A stretch of DNA of 64,000 bases. Origin: Luteimonas gilva. GTDB lineage: Bacteria; Pseudomonadota; Gammaproteobacteria; Xanthomonadales; Xanthomonadaceae. The stretch covers positions 1,159,490-1,223,489 of the forward strand of contig NZ_SZUA01000002.1 of NCBI RefSeq assembly GCF_005239095.1. The letters run 5' to 3'. The notes under the pieces are model-generated. The model did no database searches. It had not been told where the DNA came from and worked only from the letters and a program-made list of their open reading frames with translations. A program made the position numbers and the translations under genes. Below are positions 45,436 through 55,779 of the stretch, piece by piece (positions within the stretch are counted from its first letter, which is position 1; every line of letters starts with the position of its first letter).

Positions 45436-46011
45436 ATGGCGGACAACGACAAAAAACCGTTCGTGCATATGGTTCCGGCGATCCTCACCGGCACCGCCGC
45501 GTTGATCGCTTCGCTGACCGCGGTGTACGTGAACCTGCGCGGCGACAAGGACGACAAGCCCGTGCCGCAGACTCTTGCGCCGAAAGACAGCGCTGCGCCG
45601 GCGGCGAAGACGCCCGCGCTGCTCTCGGACAAGCTTCATCTGCAATTGGACCGCATCGCCGTTCAGCACGACGGCTCGATCGGCACCACCGACTGGCGTT
45701 TCGCGATCGAAGCCGACGGCCAGCCGCTGCTGGTGTTCCGCCAGGACGATCTGGACGACACCGGCGGCAGCAACATCGCCAATCCCAAGGACGTGCGGAC
45801 CGTGCTCAGCCTGCCGTCGGGGCAGCATGCGCGGCTGACGATCAAGGGCTGGCGCGGCAGCCGCCTGCGCCTGATCGAGGGCGAAGCGGACGTGACCGGC
45901 GAGGGCGCGGTCGGCGACGGCGCGGTGGCGCCGATTCCGGTCAAAGCCAAGAAAGACAGCGCCGGCGATTTCGTCTTCTATTTTTCGACCGACCGTCGGA
46001 ACGCTGAATGA
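45436..46011 (+). CDS. Membrane-anchored protein of unknown function
   Basis: A 191-residue protein with one N-terminal membrane helix (about residues 12-32, MVPAILTGTAALIASLTAVYV), a Pro/Ala/Lys linker, then a beta-rich domain (DKLHLQLDRIAVQHDGSIGTTDWRFAIEADGQPLLVFRQDDLDD, RLTIKGWRGSRLRLIEGEADVTGEGA) and an FVFYFSTD end. It may face the periplasm as a small ligand-binding domain. I do not recognise the family. GAGAAG about eight bases before the ATG supports the start. Confidence 0.65.
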   Translation: MADNDKKPFVHMVPAILTGTAALIASLTAVYVNLRGDKDDKPVPQTLAPKDSAAPAAKTPALLSDKLHLQLDRIAVQHDGSIGTTDWRFAIEADGQPLLVFRQDDLDDTGGSNIANPKDVRTVLSLPSGQHARLTIKGWRGSRLRLIEGEADVTGEGAVGDGAVAPIPVKAKKDSAGDFVFYFSTDRRNAE

Positions 46012-46059
46012 CGGTGGCGCTAGCGGCTGTTTAACGCCGGCAAGCGCTAGAATCGGGCC

Positions 46060-46950
46060 ATGAAACTCTGGTCCTTGCTCGGCAACTCGCAGAAGCTCGA
46101 CGGCGGCGCGATGTTCGGCAACGCGCCGCGCGCCGTTTGGTCGAAATGGCTGCCGCCCGACGAATCCAACCGCGTGCCGCTGGCTTGCCGCGCGCTGCTC
46201 GCCAGTCCGCTGGCCGGCAAGACGGTGCTGTTCGAATCGGGCATCGGCGCGTTCTTCGAACCGAAGCTGCGCGAACGCTACGGCGTGGTCGAAGACCGGC
46301 ACGTGCTGCTCGACTCTTTGCGCGCGGCCGGCTTCGAGCATCAGGACATCGACGTCGTGGTGCTGAGCCATCTGCATTTCGACCATGCCGGCGGCTTGCT
46401 CGCGCCGTGGGTGGAAGGCCGCGCGCCTGAGCTGCTGTTCCCCAACGCGACCTTCCTGGTCAGCGCCGCGTGCTGGGATCGCGCCCGCCAACCGCATCCG
46501 CGCGACCGCGCCAGCTTCATTCCCGAATTGCCCGGTTTGCTCGAAGCCAGCGGCCGGCTGGAATTGGTGGACGCCGAATATTCGCGCACGCTCGGCCACA
46601 GCGTGCGCTTCCATTTCAGCGACGGCCACACACCGGGCTTGATGCTGGCCGAGATCGTCGGTCCGGACAACGTCGGCGGGCATCCGCACGGCGGCGTGGT
46701 GTTCTGCGCCGACCTGATTCCCGGCCGGCCTTGGGTGCACGTGCCGATCACGATGGGCTACGACCGCAATCCGGAATTGCTGATCGACGAAAAGCGCGAG
46801 TTCCTGGCCGACAAGCTCGAGCGCAACGTGCATCTGTTCTTCACCCACGATCCGGACTGCGCGTTGGCGCAGGTCACCCGCGACGACAAGGGCAAATACG
46901 GCACCACGCACGAAGTCGCCGAACTGCAGGCGCGGGCCTTGATGGCATGA
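46060..46950 (+). CDS. Metallo-beta-lactamase-fold hydrolase
   Basis: A 296-residue MBL-fold enzyme. The metal motif is [10 protein letters not shown] (HxHxDH), with further ligands in DGHTPGLML and FCADLIPG and a late FFTHDPDC. There is no signal peptide, so it is cytosolic. The family includes glyoxalase II-like and lactonase-like enzymes; substrate not predictable. Its last base overlaps the next gene start (ATGA), so the two are co-translated. Confidence 0.9.
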   Translation: MKLWSLLGNSQKLDGGAMFGNAPRAVWSKWLPPDESNRVPLACRALLASPLAGKTVLFESGIGAFFEPKLRERYGVVEDRHVLLDSLRAAGFEHQDIDVVVLSHLHFDHAGGLLAPWVEGRAPELLFPNATFLVSAACWDRARQPHPRDRASFIPELPGLLEASGRLELVDAEYSRTLGHSVRFHFSDGHTPGLMLAEIVGPDNVGGHPHGGVVFCADLIPGRPWVHVPITMGYDRNPELLIDEKREFLADKLERNVHLFFTHDPDCALAQVTRDDKGKYGTTHEVAELQARALMA

Positions 46951-47636
46951 GGCGTTCGGCGGTGGGATGCTTGTTGTTGTTCGCCGCAGCCGCCGCTGCG
47001 CAGCAAGCGCCGGCGGGATTGCCGCAGCCGGACAAGTCGCCGCGCGACGCCGAATTCGGCGTGGTCAGCCGCAAGTTCGGCCTCGAACGCCGGGTCGAGA
47101 TGTACCAATGGCGCGAAGCGGAGCAGGGCTACGAGAAGGTTTGGAGCGCGGTGCCGATCGCCTCGGCCGGTTTCGCGCGCGGCCACGACAATCCCAAGGA
47201 CATTCCGCTGCCGAGCCGCCGCATCCTGCCGGCGACGATCAGCATCGACGGCAAGCCGCTGGATCCCGAAGCGATTTCGCGATTGGGCGAATGGCGCGGC
47301 TTCCGCCCGAATTTTTCGGCGCTGCCGGGCAACCTGTCCGCGACGTTCCAGCCGGAAGGCGACGGTTTGGGCAGCGCCGAAAATCCGCTGGATCCGCAGA
47401 TCGGCGATCTGCGCGTGACTTGGCGCGAACTGGCTTTGCCCGCGTTGGACGGCAGGCTGGCGTTGGAAGGCGGCGTGTGGAAGTTGCGGCCGCAGGCGAT
47501 CGATGAGCCGGTCGCGCAAGCCGGTTTGCCGGCCGCGCGAGTCGGCAAGGGCACGCTCGGTTGGTTGATCGGTGCGGGCCTTTTCGTGCTGGCGATCCTG
47601 GCGATCGTCGCGCTGATGCGGAATCGCCGTCGTTAG
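46947..47636 (+). CDS. TMEM43-like membrane protein
   Basis: A 229-residue protein resembling the TMEM43 family. A signal-like N-terminus ([19 protein letters not shown]) is followed by the conserved-looking [51 protein letters not shown] block and a C-terminal membrane helix (about residues 205-224, [20 protein letters not shown]). It starts inside the MBL-gene stop codon. A role in membrane or envelope structure is inferred from the family; bacterial members are not characterised. Confidence 0.75.
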   Translation: MRRSAVGCLLLFAAAAAAQQAPAGLPQPDKSPRDAEFGVVSRKFGLERRVEMYQWREAEQGYEKVWSAVPIASAGFARGHDNPKDIPLPSRRILPATISIDGKPLDPEAISRLGEWRGFRPNFSALPGNLSATFQPEGDGLGSAENPLDPQIGDLRVTWRELALPALDGRLALEGGVWKLRPQAIDEPVAQAGLPAARVGKGTLGWLIGAGLFVLAILAIVALMRNRRR

Positions 47637-47757
47637 CGCTTGGCTTTCCTGTCTCTTTGCGAAGCATCGTTGTTTCGCGCCAAAAGCCGAACCCTCTCCC
47701 TGGCGCCTCGCGCCTGTCCCTCTCCCGCAAGGGTAGAGGGCAAAGCAAAGCTGCTTT

Positions 47758-47821
47758 TGTAGGCGCGAATTCATTCGCACGCTCTTGATCGAAATGCGCG
47801 CGAATGAATTCGCGCCTACAT
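47758..47821. repeat. GTAG-type palindromic repeat, TGTAGGCGCGAATTC variant
   Basis: TGTAGGCGCGAATTCATTCG and its inverse CGAATGAATTCGCGCCTACA flank a short centre, between the convergent TMEM43-like and upp genes. CCCTCTCC-type low-complexity sequence precedes it at 47690-47745. Confidence 0.8.
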
Positions 47822-47825
47822 ACCG

Positions 47826-48458
47826 CTAAACGACGCGCGTACCGAAGATCTTGTCCCCGGCGTCGCCCAGGCCGGGCAGGATGTAGCCCTTCTCGTTCAA
47901 GCGTTCGTCGATGGCGGCGGTATAGACCTCCACGTCCGGATGCGCCGTTTCCAGCGCGCGCAGGCCTTCCGGCGCGGCGACCAGGAACAAACCCTTGATC
48001 CGCGTCGCGCCGGCGGCTTTCAGCATGGAAACCGTGGCGATCAACGTGCCGCCGGTGGCGAGCATCGGGTCGAGGATCAACGCGATCCGGTCCTGCATGC
48101 CGCCGACCAGATTCTCGTAGTAGGGCAGCGGCGCCAGCGAGGCTTCGTCGCGGCGGATGCCGACCACGCTCACTTTCGCCGCGGGGATCAGTTCCAGCAC
48201 GCCGGGCAGCATGCCCAAGCCTGCGCGCAAAATCGGCACCAGGGTGATCTTGCGGCCTTTGATCCGGCGCACGGAGACGGGGCCGGCCCAGCCTTCGACT
48301 TGCGCGTCTTCGGTTTCCAGATCGGACGTGGCTTCGTAGGTCAGCAACGTGGCGACTTCGGCCGACAGCTCGCGGAAAGTCTTGGTGTTGTTGTCGGCGC
48401 GGCGCATCAGGCCGAGCTTGTGCTGGACCAGCGGGTGGCGGACTTCGACGATTTTCAT
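47826..48458 (-). CDS. upp: Uracil phosphoribosyltransferase
   Basis: A 210-residue salvage enzyme converting uracil and PRPP to UMP. It has [25 protein letters not shown], containing the PRPP loop, [24 protein letters not shown] at the N-terminus, and the C-terminal [12 protein letters not shown] that closes the uracil pocket. Full length for the family. Single gene; no promoter confidently seen. Confidence 0.97.
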   Translation of the reverse strand: MKIVEVRHPLVQHKLGLMRRADNNTKTFRELSAEVATLLTYEATSDLETEDAQVEGWAGPVSVRRIKGRKITLVPILRAGLGMLPGVLELIPAAKVSVVGIRRDEASLAPLPYYENLVGGMQDRIALILDPMLATGGTLIATVSMLKAAGATRIKGLFLVAAPEGLRALETAHPDVEVYTAAIDERLNEKGYILPGLGDAGDKIFGTRVV

Positions 48459-48480
48459 GCGGCTAGGCTAACGCACTTAA

Positions 48481-48725
48481 AGCCCCTCTCCCATCGGGGG
48501 TGAAACCGCACAGCTTGCGCCCCATGGCGCGCGTGCGGTTGAACGCCCGCGCCGCTGGCGCGGGCCGGAGCGCGGAGCGGGGGTTGAGGTGAGGGTTCGG
48601 CGAAGCGAGGTCGTTACCGATTGCGGAGAATTCGGCAGCGGCGCAGAACGTCGCGACCGGAGCCCGCGTCGCTTCGCCGAACCCTCATCCGGCGCTTCGC
48701 GCCACCTTCTCCCGGCGGGAGAAGG
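48481..48725. repeat. Inverted-repeat spacer between upp and the aminotransferase gene
   Basis: The 270-base gap contains CCCTCTCCCATCGGGGG-type sequence and a perfect 18-bp inverted repeat, GAGGGTTCGGCGAAGCGA (48591-48608) with TCGCTTCGCCGAACCCTC (48669-48686). A shorter, related GGTTCG/CGAACC pair lies at 53306-53345. No gene is seen here. Confidence 0.7.
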
Positions 48726-48728
48726 AAA

Positions 48729-50225
48729 TCAGGCCGCCGCTTGTTCCTGCTGCCGCGGGCCTTCCAGCAGCGCGCGCTTGACCATCGCCACCAGCAAGTC
48801 GATCTCGTCGCTCGCCACCGCGAAATGCGGGGTGAAGCGCAGCGAATTGGCGCCGCCGTGGATCACGCCCAGGCCGTGCTCGCGCAGCCATTCTTCGCTG
48901 GAGCCGGTGCCGTAGCCTTTGAAACGCGGGTCGAGTTCGCAGGAGAACAGCAGGCCGGTGCCCTGGACCTTGGTGATCAAGCCGCCCAGCTCGCTCTTCA
49001 GTTTTTCCAGTTTCTCCACCGCTTCCTTGCCACGGATGCGGATGTTGTCGCGCAGTTCCGGCGTCAACATTTCCAGCACCGCGCAGCCGATGTCCAGCGC
49101 GCGCGGGTTGGCGGTCATGGTGTTGCCGTACACGCCGCTGCGGTACAAGTTGGCGGCGCGCTCGGTCACGGCCAGCACCGACAACGGATATTGGGCGGCG
49201 TTGAGCGCCTTCGAATAGGTTTCCATGTCCGGCGCTTCGGCGTTCTCGAAGCCGGGATAATCGACGATCGACAGCACGCCCTGCGCGCGCAGGCCGGCCT
49301 GGATCGAGTCGACCAGCAGCAGCGAACCGTGCGCCTTCGTCAGCTCGCGCGCGGCGTTGTAGAACGCCGGCGGCACGCTGCGGCCCGGGTCGCCTTCGCC
49401 CATCACCGGCTCGAGGAACATCGCTTCGACGAACCAGCCGTTGGCTTCGGCGTCGGCGAACGCTTTCTTCAGCGCGTCGATGTCGTACGGCTCGATCGCG
49501 ATCACCGAATCCTCGCCGCGGAAGCTGGCCAGGTGCTGCATATAGGTCTTGCGGCTGGAATCCGAATACAGAGCGGGGCGGTCGGTGCGGCCGTGGAAAC
49601 TGCCCTTCACCACCAGGCGTTTCACCTTGGCGCCGGCGTGGCGCGCGCCCGGGTCGGTCATCAGCTTGGTGTTGACGTCGGCGATGCGCGCGGCGAGGCC
49701 GACGGCTTCGGAACCCGAGTTCAAGCACAGGAATTTCGCGTACGGGCAACCGCCGCGGTCCTGGCCGATCGCCGCACGCATCGCGCGCACGAAGCGCAGC
49801 TGCGACAGGTTCGGGGTCATGATGTTGGCCATCGCCTGCGGCTTGGCCATCGCGTCCATGATCTTTTGCGGCGTATGGCCGAAGCCCAGCATGCCGTAGC
49901 CGCCGCAGTCGTAGACCACCGCGCCCTTCAAAGTGACGATCCACGATCCGCGCGCGGCCAAGGCGACGTAGGGGTTCACGGCGTCGTGCGCGTAGAAATT
50001 GACGAAGCCGCCTTGCAGCGCATCGATCTGCGCGTCTTCGTCCAGATCCAGCAGCTCCGGGAATTCGGCGCGGACGCGCACGTATTCGGCAGCGGCGGCA
50101 TCGATGGCCGCGCCCAGCTCCGGATGGGCAGCGGCGAAGCGGGCGATGGTGGCATCGTCCAGGCCCTGGGTGCGGCGCTTGCCGGCGTGGGCGCGGAGCG
50201 AGGCGAGGGTGTCGGTCACGGCCAT
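48729..50225 (-). CDS. Class III PLP-dependent aminotransferase
   Basis: A 498-residue fold-type I aminotransferase. CLNSGSEAVGLAARIADVNT is the class III phosphate-binding block, LLLVDSIQAGLRAQG takes the place of the DExQ segment that contacts PLP, and YSKALNAAQYPLSV carries the PLP lysine. Its N-terminal 60 residues are helical. The usual Glu of DExQ is Ser, which may alter specificity. It is divergent from an Lrp/AsnC regulator, suggesting an amino-acid substrate such as lysine or ornithine, but this cannot be read from sequence. Confidence 0.85.
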   Translation of the reverse strand: MAVTDTLASLRAHAGKRRTQGLDDATIARFAAAHPELGAAIDAAAAEYVRVRAEFPELLDLDEDAQIDALQGGFVNFYAHDAVNPYVALAARGSWIVTLKGAVVYDCGGYGMLGFGHTPQKIMDAMAKPQAMANIMTPNLSQLRFVRAMRAAIGQDRGGCPYAKFLCLNSGSEAVGLAARIADVNTKLMTDPGARHAGAKVKRLVVKGSFHGRTDRPALYSDSSRKTYMQHLASFRGEDSVIAIEPYDIDALKKAFADAEANGWFVEAMFLEPVMGEGDPGRSVPPAFYNAARELTKAHGSLLLVDSIQAGLRAQGVLSIVDYPGFENAEAPDMETYSKALNAAQYPLSVLAVTERAANLYRSGVYGNTMTANPRALDIGCAVLEMLTPELRDNIRIRGKEAVEKLEKLKSELGGLITKVQGTGLLFSCELDPRFKGYGTGSSEEWLREHGLGVIHGGANSLRFTPHFAVASDEIDLLVAMVKRALLEGPRQQEQAAA

Positions 50226-50294
50226 GGCGGTGTCTTCCGGAGAGGCTAAACCCTCATTATTCGCGACCCTGTCGTCGATTGATAGTGTGATTTC

Positions 50295-50318
50295 GACGAA
50301 ATAAAGTTATATTTCGTC
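50295..50318. promoter_or_regulatory. Palindrome GACGAAAT-N8-ATTTCGTC in the divergent promoter
   Basis: GACGAAAT (50295-50302) and ATTTCGTC (50311-50318) form a perfect 8-bp inverted repeat. It overlaps a TATATT -10 candidate for the Lrp-type gene and lies in the 118-base spacer shared with the aminotransferase. A likely autoregulatory site for the AsnC-family protein (inference). Confidence 0.6.
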
Positions 50319-50343
50319 TAATTGACGATACGGCTTGAGCAAT

Positions 50344-50775
50344 ATGAAGATCACCGGCCCCGACCAGCAGCTGTTGAGCGTGCTGCGCGAGAACGCCCGC
50401 GCCTCGACCGCGGAGATCGCGCGCCGACTGAACCTGTCGCGCACCACGGTGCAGAGCCGCATCGAGCGCTTGGAGCGGGATGGGGTGATCGCCGGCTACA
50501 CCGTGCGCGTCGCCGAGGCCGCCGAACGCGGCCATATCCGCGCCCACATCATGATCACGGTGTTGCCCAAGCAGATGCCCGCCGTGGTCGAGGCGCTGCG
50601 GGTCCTGCCGGAGGTGCGGACGCTGCACTCGGTCAGCGGCCCCTCCGACCTAGTCGCCCTGGGCGTGGCGCCCACGGTGGAGGAAATGGACGCGCTGACC
50701 GACCGCATCGGCGCGATCGACGGGGTGGAGCGGACGACGTCTTCGATCATCCTGTCGGCGAAGTTCGAGCGTTAG
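50344..50775 (+). CDS. Lrp/AsnC-family transcriptional regulator
   Basis: A 143-residue Lrp/AsnC protein. The N-terminal HTH is RENARASTAEIARRLNLSRTTVQSRIERLERDGVI, and the C-terminal RAM/alpha-beta domain contains VSGPSDLVALGVAPTVEEMDALTDRIGAIDGVERTTSSII. The ATG at 50344 gives MKITGPDQQLL; a TTG nine bases upstream is also in frame. It is transcribed away from the class III aminotransferase gene, its probable target, with a clear palindrome in between. Confidence 0.94.
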   Translation: MKITGPDQQLLSVLRENARASTAEIARRLNLSRTTVQSRIERLERDGVIAGYTVRVAEAAERGHIRAHIMITVLPKQMPAVVEALRVLPEVRTLHSVSGPSDLVALGVAPTVEEMDALTDRIGAIDGVERTTSSIILSAKFER

Positions 50776-50801
50776 GCATTCCTCTCTGCGCATCGATGCT
50801 T

Positions 50802-50859
50802 TTGTGGGAGGGGCTTCAGCCCCGACGGATGGCAGTCGGGGCTGAAGCCCCTCCCACAA
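50802..50859. repeat. Palindromic repeat, TTGTGGGAGGGGC variant, copy 7
   Basis: TTGTGGGAGGGGCTTCAGCC and the inverse GGCTGAAGCCCCTCCCACAA form a compact element between the Lrp-type gene and queA. Confidence 0.87.
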
Positions 50860-50927
50860 CTACCCAAGCGGCAGAGTCGCAACCGCCCAACCACTACAAT
50901 TAGCGCTTGCCTTCACGCCGGCTTGCT

Positions 50928-51962
50928 TTGAAAAAGTCCGACTTCCACTACGAACTTCCGCCCGAGCTGATCGCCCAGGTGCCGCTGGCCGAACGCTCGG
51001 CCAGCCGTCTGCTGTGCGTGCCGCCGGCGCCCGCGCCGATGCGCGACGCGCAGGTGCGCGATCTGCCGTCGCTGCTGCAACCGGGCGATCTGCTGGTGTT
51101 CAACGACACCCGGGTGATCCCGGCGCGGCTGTTCGGCGCCAAGGACAGCGGCGGGCGGGTCGAAATCCTGATCGAACGGCTGTTGCCGAACAACGAAGCG
51201 CGGGCGCAGGTCGGCGCCAGCAAATCGCCCAAGCCCGGCGCGCGCATCGCGCTCGATGCGGGCGGCGAGGCCGAAGTGCTCGGCCGCGAGGGCGAGTTCT
51301 ACCGCCTGCGTTTCCACATCGGCGATACGCTCGAATCCTGGCTGCTGCGCGCCGGCCGCTTGCCGCTGCCGCCCTACATCCGCCGCGAACCGGGCGCGGA
51401 CGACGCCGAGCGCTACCAGACCGTGTTCGCGCGCGAAGTCGGCGCGGTCGCCGCGCCCACCGCCGGCCTGCATTTCGACGATGCGCTGCTGCAGGCGCTG
51501 CGCGAGCGCGGCGTGCGCTTCGGCCACATCACCTTGCACGTGGGCGCGGGCACGTTCCAACCGGTGCGCGTGGACGATTTGCGCGAGCACCGCATGCACA
51601 GCGAATGGCTCAACGTCGGCGCCGAGCTGATCGAGCAGATCCGCCGTACGCGCGCGGCCGGCGGCCGGGTCGTCGCGGTCGGCACCACCGTGGTGCGCGC
51701 GCTGGAAAGCGCGATGCACGAGGGCGAACTGCTGCCCTTCGCCGGCGAGACCCGGATCTTCATCTTTCCGGGCTACAAGATCCGCTCGGTCGACGCGCTG
51801 CTCACCAATTTCCATCTGCCCGAATCGACCCTGCTGATGCTGGTGTCCGCCTTCGCGGGCAAGGCGCGCGTGTTCGAGGCGTACGCGCATGCGGTGCGCG
51901 AGAAATACCGGTTCTTTTCTTATGGGGATGCGATGCTGTTGTTTCCGGAGATCGCGAAGTGA
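50928..51962 (+). CDS. queA: S-adenosylmethionine:tRNA ribosyltransferase-isomerase
   Basis: A 344-residue enzyme that transfers a ribosyl group from SAM to 7-aminomethyl-7-deazaguanine in tRNA, giving epoxyqueuosine. The family blocks are LKKSDFHYELPPELIAQVPL, VFNDTRVIPARL, APTAGLHFDDALL, LHVGAGTFQPV and STLLMLVSAFAG. The natural start is TTG at 50928, where KKSDFHYELP begins in other members; no Shine-Dalgarno is clear. A TACAAT -10 at 50895 would give a leader of only about 20 bases. It heads queA-tgt-yajC-secDF. Confidence 0.95.
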   Translation: MKKSDFHYELPPELIAQVPLAERSASRLLCVPPAPAPMRDAQVRDLPSLLQPGDLLVFNDTRVIPARLFGAKDSGGRVEILIERLLPNNEARAQVGASKSPKPGARIALDAGGEAEVLGREGEFYRLRFHIGDTLESWLLRAGRLPLPPYIRREPGADDAERYQTVFAREVGAVAAPTAGLHFDDALLQALRERGVRFGHITLHVGAGTFQPVRVDDLREHRMHSEWLNVGAELIEQIRRTRAAGGRVVAVGTTVVRALESAMHEGELLPFAGETRIFIFPGYKIRSVDALLTNFHLPESTLLMLVSAFAGKARVFEAYAHAVREKYRFFSYGDAMLLFPEIAK

Positions 51963-51988
51963 TCGCAGGCGCCACCGCTCTTGCCGTT

Positions 51989-53274
<1,286 letters not shown>

Positions 53275-53305
53275 GTCCCTCTCCCTTCGGGGTGGGCGCA
53301 GGATG

Positions 53306-53345
53306 GGGGTTCGGCGCTCTCGGGACAGGATGCGTCGAACCCTCA
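53306..53345. repeat. Short inverted repeat between tgt and yajC
   Basis: GGGGTTCGGCGC and GCGTCGAACCC form an imperfect hairpin preceded by CCCTCTCCCTTCGGGG. The 187-base tgt-yajC gap otherwise shows a GGCATAAT -10-like site at 53422-53429, possibly the yajC-secDF promoter; no matching -35 is evident. Confidence 0.5.
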
Positions 53346-53461
53346 TCCGCCTTGGGAGGCCCGGCGCAGGGGCCCGAGGCCGCCTTCCGGGCGGCTTGAA
53401 AGCGCTGGCCCGCGGCTACATGGCATAATTCCCAGCTATTTTGCGACCACGGACCTTTCCG

Positions 53462-53815
53462 ATGAGCCTGCTCGACCTGTTGATTTCCCCCGCCTACGCG
53501 CAAGCCGCCGGCCAAGCCGCTCCGGGCGGCCTCTTCGGCGGCGGCATGACCGGCCTGCTGTTCCCGATCATCCTGATCGCGATCATGTATTTCCTGATGA
53601 TCCGCCCGCAGATGAAGCGCGCCAAGGAACACCGCGCCATGCTCGACAAGCTGGCCAAGGGCGATGAAGTCATCACCAACGGCGGCATCGCCGGCGTCGT
53701 GGCCGACATCGGCGACAACTTCGTCACCGTCGAGATCGCCGACAACGTGCGCGTGCGCGTGCAGAAGGGCGCGGTCGGCAACGTCCTGCCCAAGGGCACG
53801 CTGAAAGCCTCCTGA
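53462..53815 (+). CDS. yajC: Preprotein translocase subunit YajC
   Basis: A 117-residue YajC, the accessory subunit of SecDF. It has one membrane helix (about residues 30-50, GLLFPIILIAIMYFLMIRPQMKRAKEHRAML) and then the small cytosolic beta domain (LAKGDEVITNGGIAGVVADIGDNFVTVEIADNVRVRVQKGAV). The N-terminal PAYAQAAGQ stretch is typical of xanthomonad YajC. The ATG at 53462 is chosen over the longer frame. Confidence 0.95.
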   Translation: MSLLDLLISPAYAQAAGQAAPGGLFGGGMTGLLFPIILIAIMYFLMIRPQMKRAKEHRAMLDKLAKGDEVITNGGIAGVVADIGDNFVTVEIADNVRVRVQKGAVGNVLPKGTLKAS

Positions 53816-53897
53816 TCGCCGCGCCGGCGCCCGATCGCGGGCGCCGCGCCGAAACTCCCGGACGCCTCGCGCGTCCGGTTTGCCGCTGGAACCCAAG

Positions 53898-55766
53898 ATG
53901 CTCGAATACGCGCGCTGGAAATACGTGGTCATCCTCCTGGTGGTGCTGTTGAGCGTGCTCTACGCGCTGCCCAACATCTATCCGCAGGATCCCTCGGTGC
54001 AGATCACCGCCAACCGCGGCTCGGCCATCGACGCGCCGCTGCGGCAGCGGGTGGACGCGATCCTGAAGAAGGCCGGCGTGACGCCGAAGTCGGTCGAGAC
54101 CGAGAACGGCAACCTGCTGGTGCGCATGCCCAGCAGCGACGCGCAAACCAAGGCTTCCGACGCGCTCACCGCGGAGCTGGGCACCGGTTACGTGGTCGCG
54201 CTGAACCTGGCTTCGACCACGCCGGGCTGGCTGGAGGCGATCGCCGCCAAGCCGATGCTGCTCGGCCTCGACTTGCAGGGCGGCGTCCACTTCCTGATGG
54301 AGGTCGACCGCAAGGCTGCGCTCGACAAGCGTTTCGAAGCCTACTTGGAAGACCTGCGCGTGGTGCTGCGCGACAATCGGGTGAGGTACAGCTCGGTGGA
54401 GCGCCGCAACGACGACACCTTGCAAGTCGCGCTGAGCGATGCGTCGGAAATGGACAAGGCGCGCCAGCTGATCGCGCGCGACTTGCCGACCCTGCAGATG
54501 GACAGCGCCGGCGACCGCATCACCCTGACCGTGCCGAAGGCCGAACTCGACAAGATCGCCACCGACGCCATCGAGCAGAACGTCGGCACGCTGCGCAACC
54601 GCATCAACGAGCTCGGCGTCGCCGAGCCGATCATCCAGCGCCAGGGCGCCGACCGCGTGGTCGTGCAGCTGCCCGGCGTGCAGGACACCGCGCAGGCCAA
54701 GCGCATCCTCGGCGCGACCGCCACGCTGGAATACCGCGGCGTGATCGAAGGCAGCAATCCTTACGACGCGCTGCAGAGCGGCAACGTCCCGCCCGAAGGC
54801 CGCATCTTCTACCAGAAGCGCATCGGCCCGGACGGCAAGCCGGTCCCGATCATCCTCAACAAGCGCGTGATCGCCTCGGGCGACCAGCTGCAGAGCGCGT
54901 CCTCGTTCTTCGACACGCAAAGCGGCACGCCGGCGGTGCGCGTGCGCCTGACCAGCCTCGGCGGCCAGCGCATGTTCGATTACTCCAGCCAGCACGTCGG
55001 CAAGCCGATGGCGGTGGTCTACACCGAACGCATTCCGGAAGTGAAGATCGTCGACGGCAAGGAAGTGCGCAGCACCCGCATCAACGAGCAAGTGATCTCG
55101 GTGGCGACCATCCAGAGCACCCTCGGCCGCGATTTCCAGACCACCGGCCTGGAGAGCATGAAAGAAGCCGCCGATCTGGCCCTGCTGCTGCGCGCCGGCG
55201 CGCTGGCCGCGCCGATGGATTTCGCCGAGCAGCGCGTGATCGGCCCCAGCCTGGGCAAAGAGAACATCCAGCGCGGCTTGACCGCCGTGCTGTACGCGTT
55301 CGGCTTCGCTCTGGTGTTCTTCCTCGTCTACTACCGCATGTTCGGCATCATCACCTGCCTGGCGCTGCTGCTGAACCTGCTGATGGTGTTCGCGGTGATG
55401 TCGGTGATGGGCGCCACGCTGACCTTGCCGGGCTTGGCCGGCATCGCCCTGACCGTGGGCATGTCGGTGGACGCCAACGTGCTGATCAACGAGCGAATAC
55501 GCGAAGAATTGCGTGCGGGGCTACCGCCGCTCACGGCGATCTCCAGCGGCTACGAGCACGCCTCGGGCACCATTTTGGACGCCAACGTCACCGCCTTCCT
55601 GGCCGGTCTGGCGATGGCGGTGTTCGGCACCGGTCCGCTGCGCGGTTTCGGCATCACCCTGATGCTCGGCATCGCCACCTCGGCCTACACGGCGGTGTCG
55701 GTGTCGCGCGGCATGGCGACGCTGATCTACGGCCACCGCCGCAAGCTGAAATCGATCGCGATCTGA
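53898..55766 (+). CDS. secD: Protein translocase subunit SecD
   Basis: A 622-residue SecD with six predicted membrane helices: one at the N-terminus (about residues 8-28) and five in the C-terminal part after about residue 445. Between them is the periplasmic P1 region with GLDLQGGVHFLMEVDRKA. GTVGMSVDANVLINERIREEL is the RND-type conserved segment. With SecF and YajC it uses proton force to aid late protein export. I use the ATG at 53898 (MLEYARWKYVVI). secF follows after 13 bases. Confidence 0.96.
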   Translation: MLEYARWKYVVILLVVLLSVLYALPNIYPQDPSVQITANRGSAIDAPLRQRVDAILKKAGVTPKSVETENGNLLVRMPSSDAQTKASDALTAELGTGYVVALNLASTTPGWLEAIAAKPMLLGLDLQGGVHFLMEVDRKAALDKRFEAYLEDLRVVLRDNRVRYSSVERRNDDTLQVALSDASEMDKARQLIARDLPTLQMDSAGDRITLTVPKAELDKIATDAIEQNVGTLRNRINELGVAEPIIQRQGADRVVVQLPGVQDTAQAKRILGATATLEYRGVIEGSNPYDALQSGNVPPEGRIFYQKRIGPDGKPVPIILNKRVIASGDQLQSASSFFDTQSGTPAVRVRLTSLGGQRMFDYSSQHVGKPMAVVYTERIPEVKIVDGKEVRSTRINEQVISVATIQSTLGRDFQTTGLESMKEAADLALLLRAGALAAPMDFAEQRVIGPSLGKENIQRGLTAVLYAFGFALVFFLVYYRMFGIITCLALLLNLLMVFAVMSVMGATLTLPGLAGIALTVGMSVDANVLINERIREELRAGLPPLTAISSGYEHASGTILDANVTAFLAGLAMAVFGTGPLRGFGITLMLGIATSAYTAVSVSRGMATLIYGHRRKLKSIAI

Positions 55767-55779
55767 CGGAGCACGCCCC

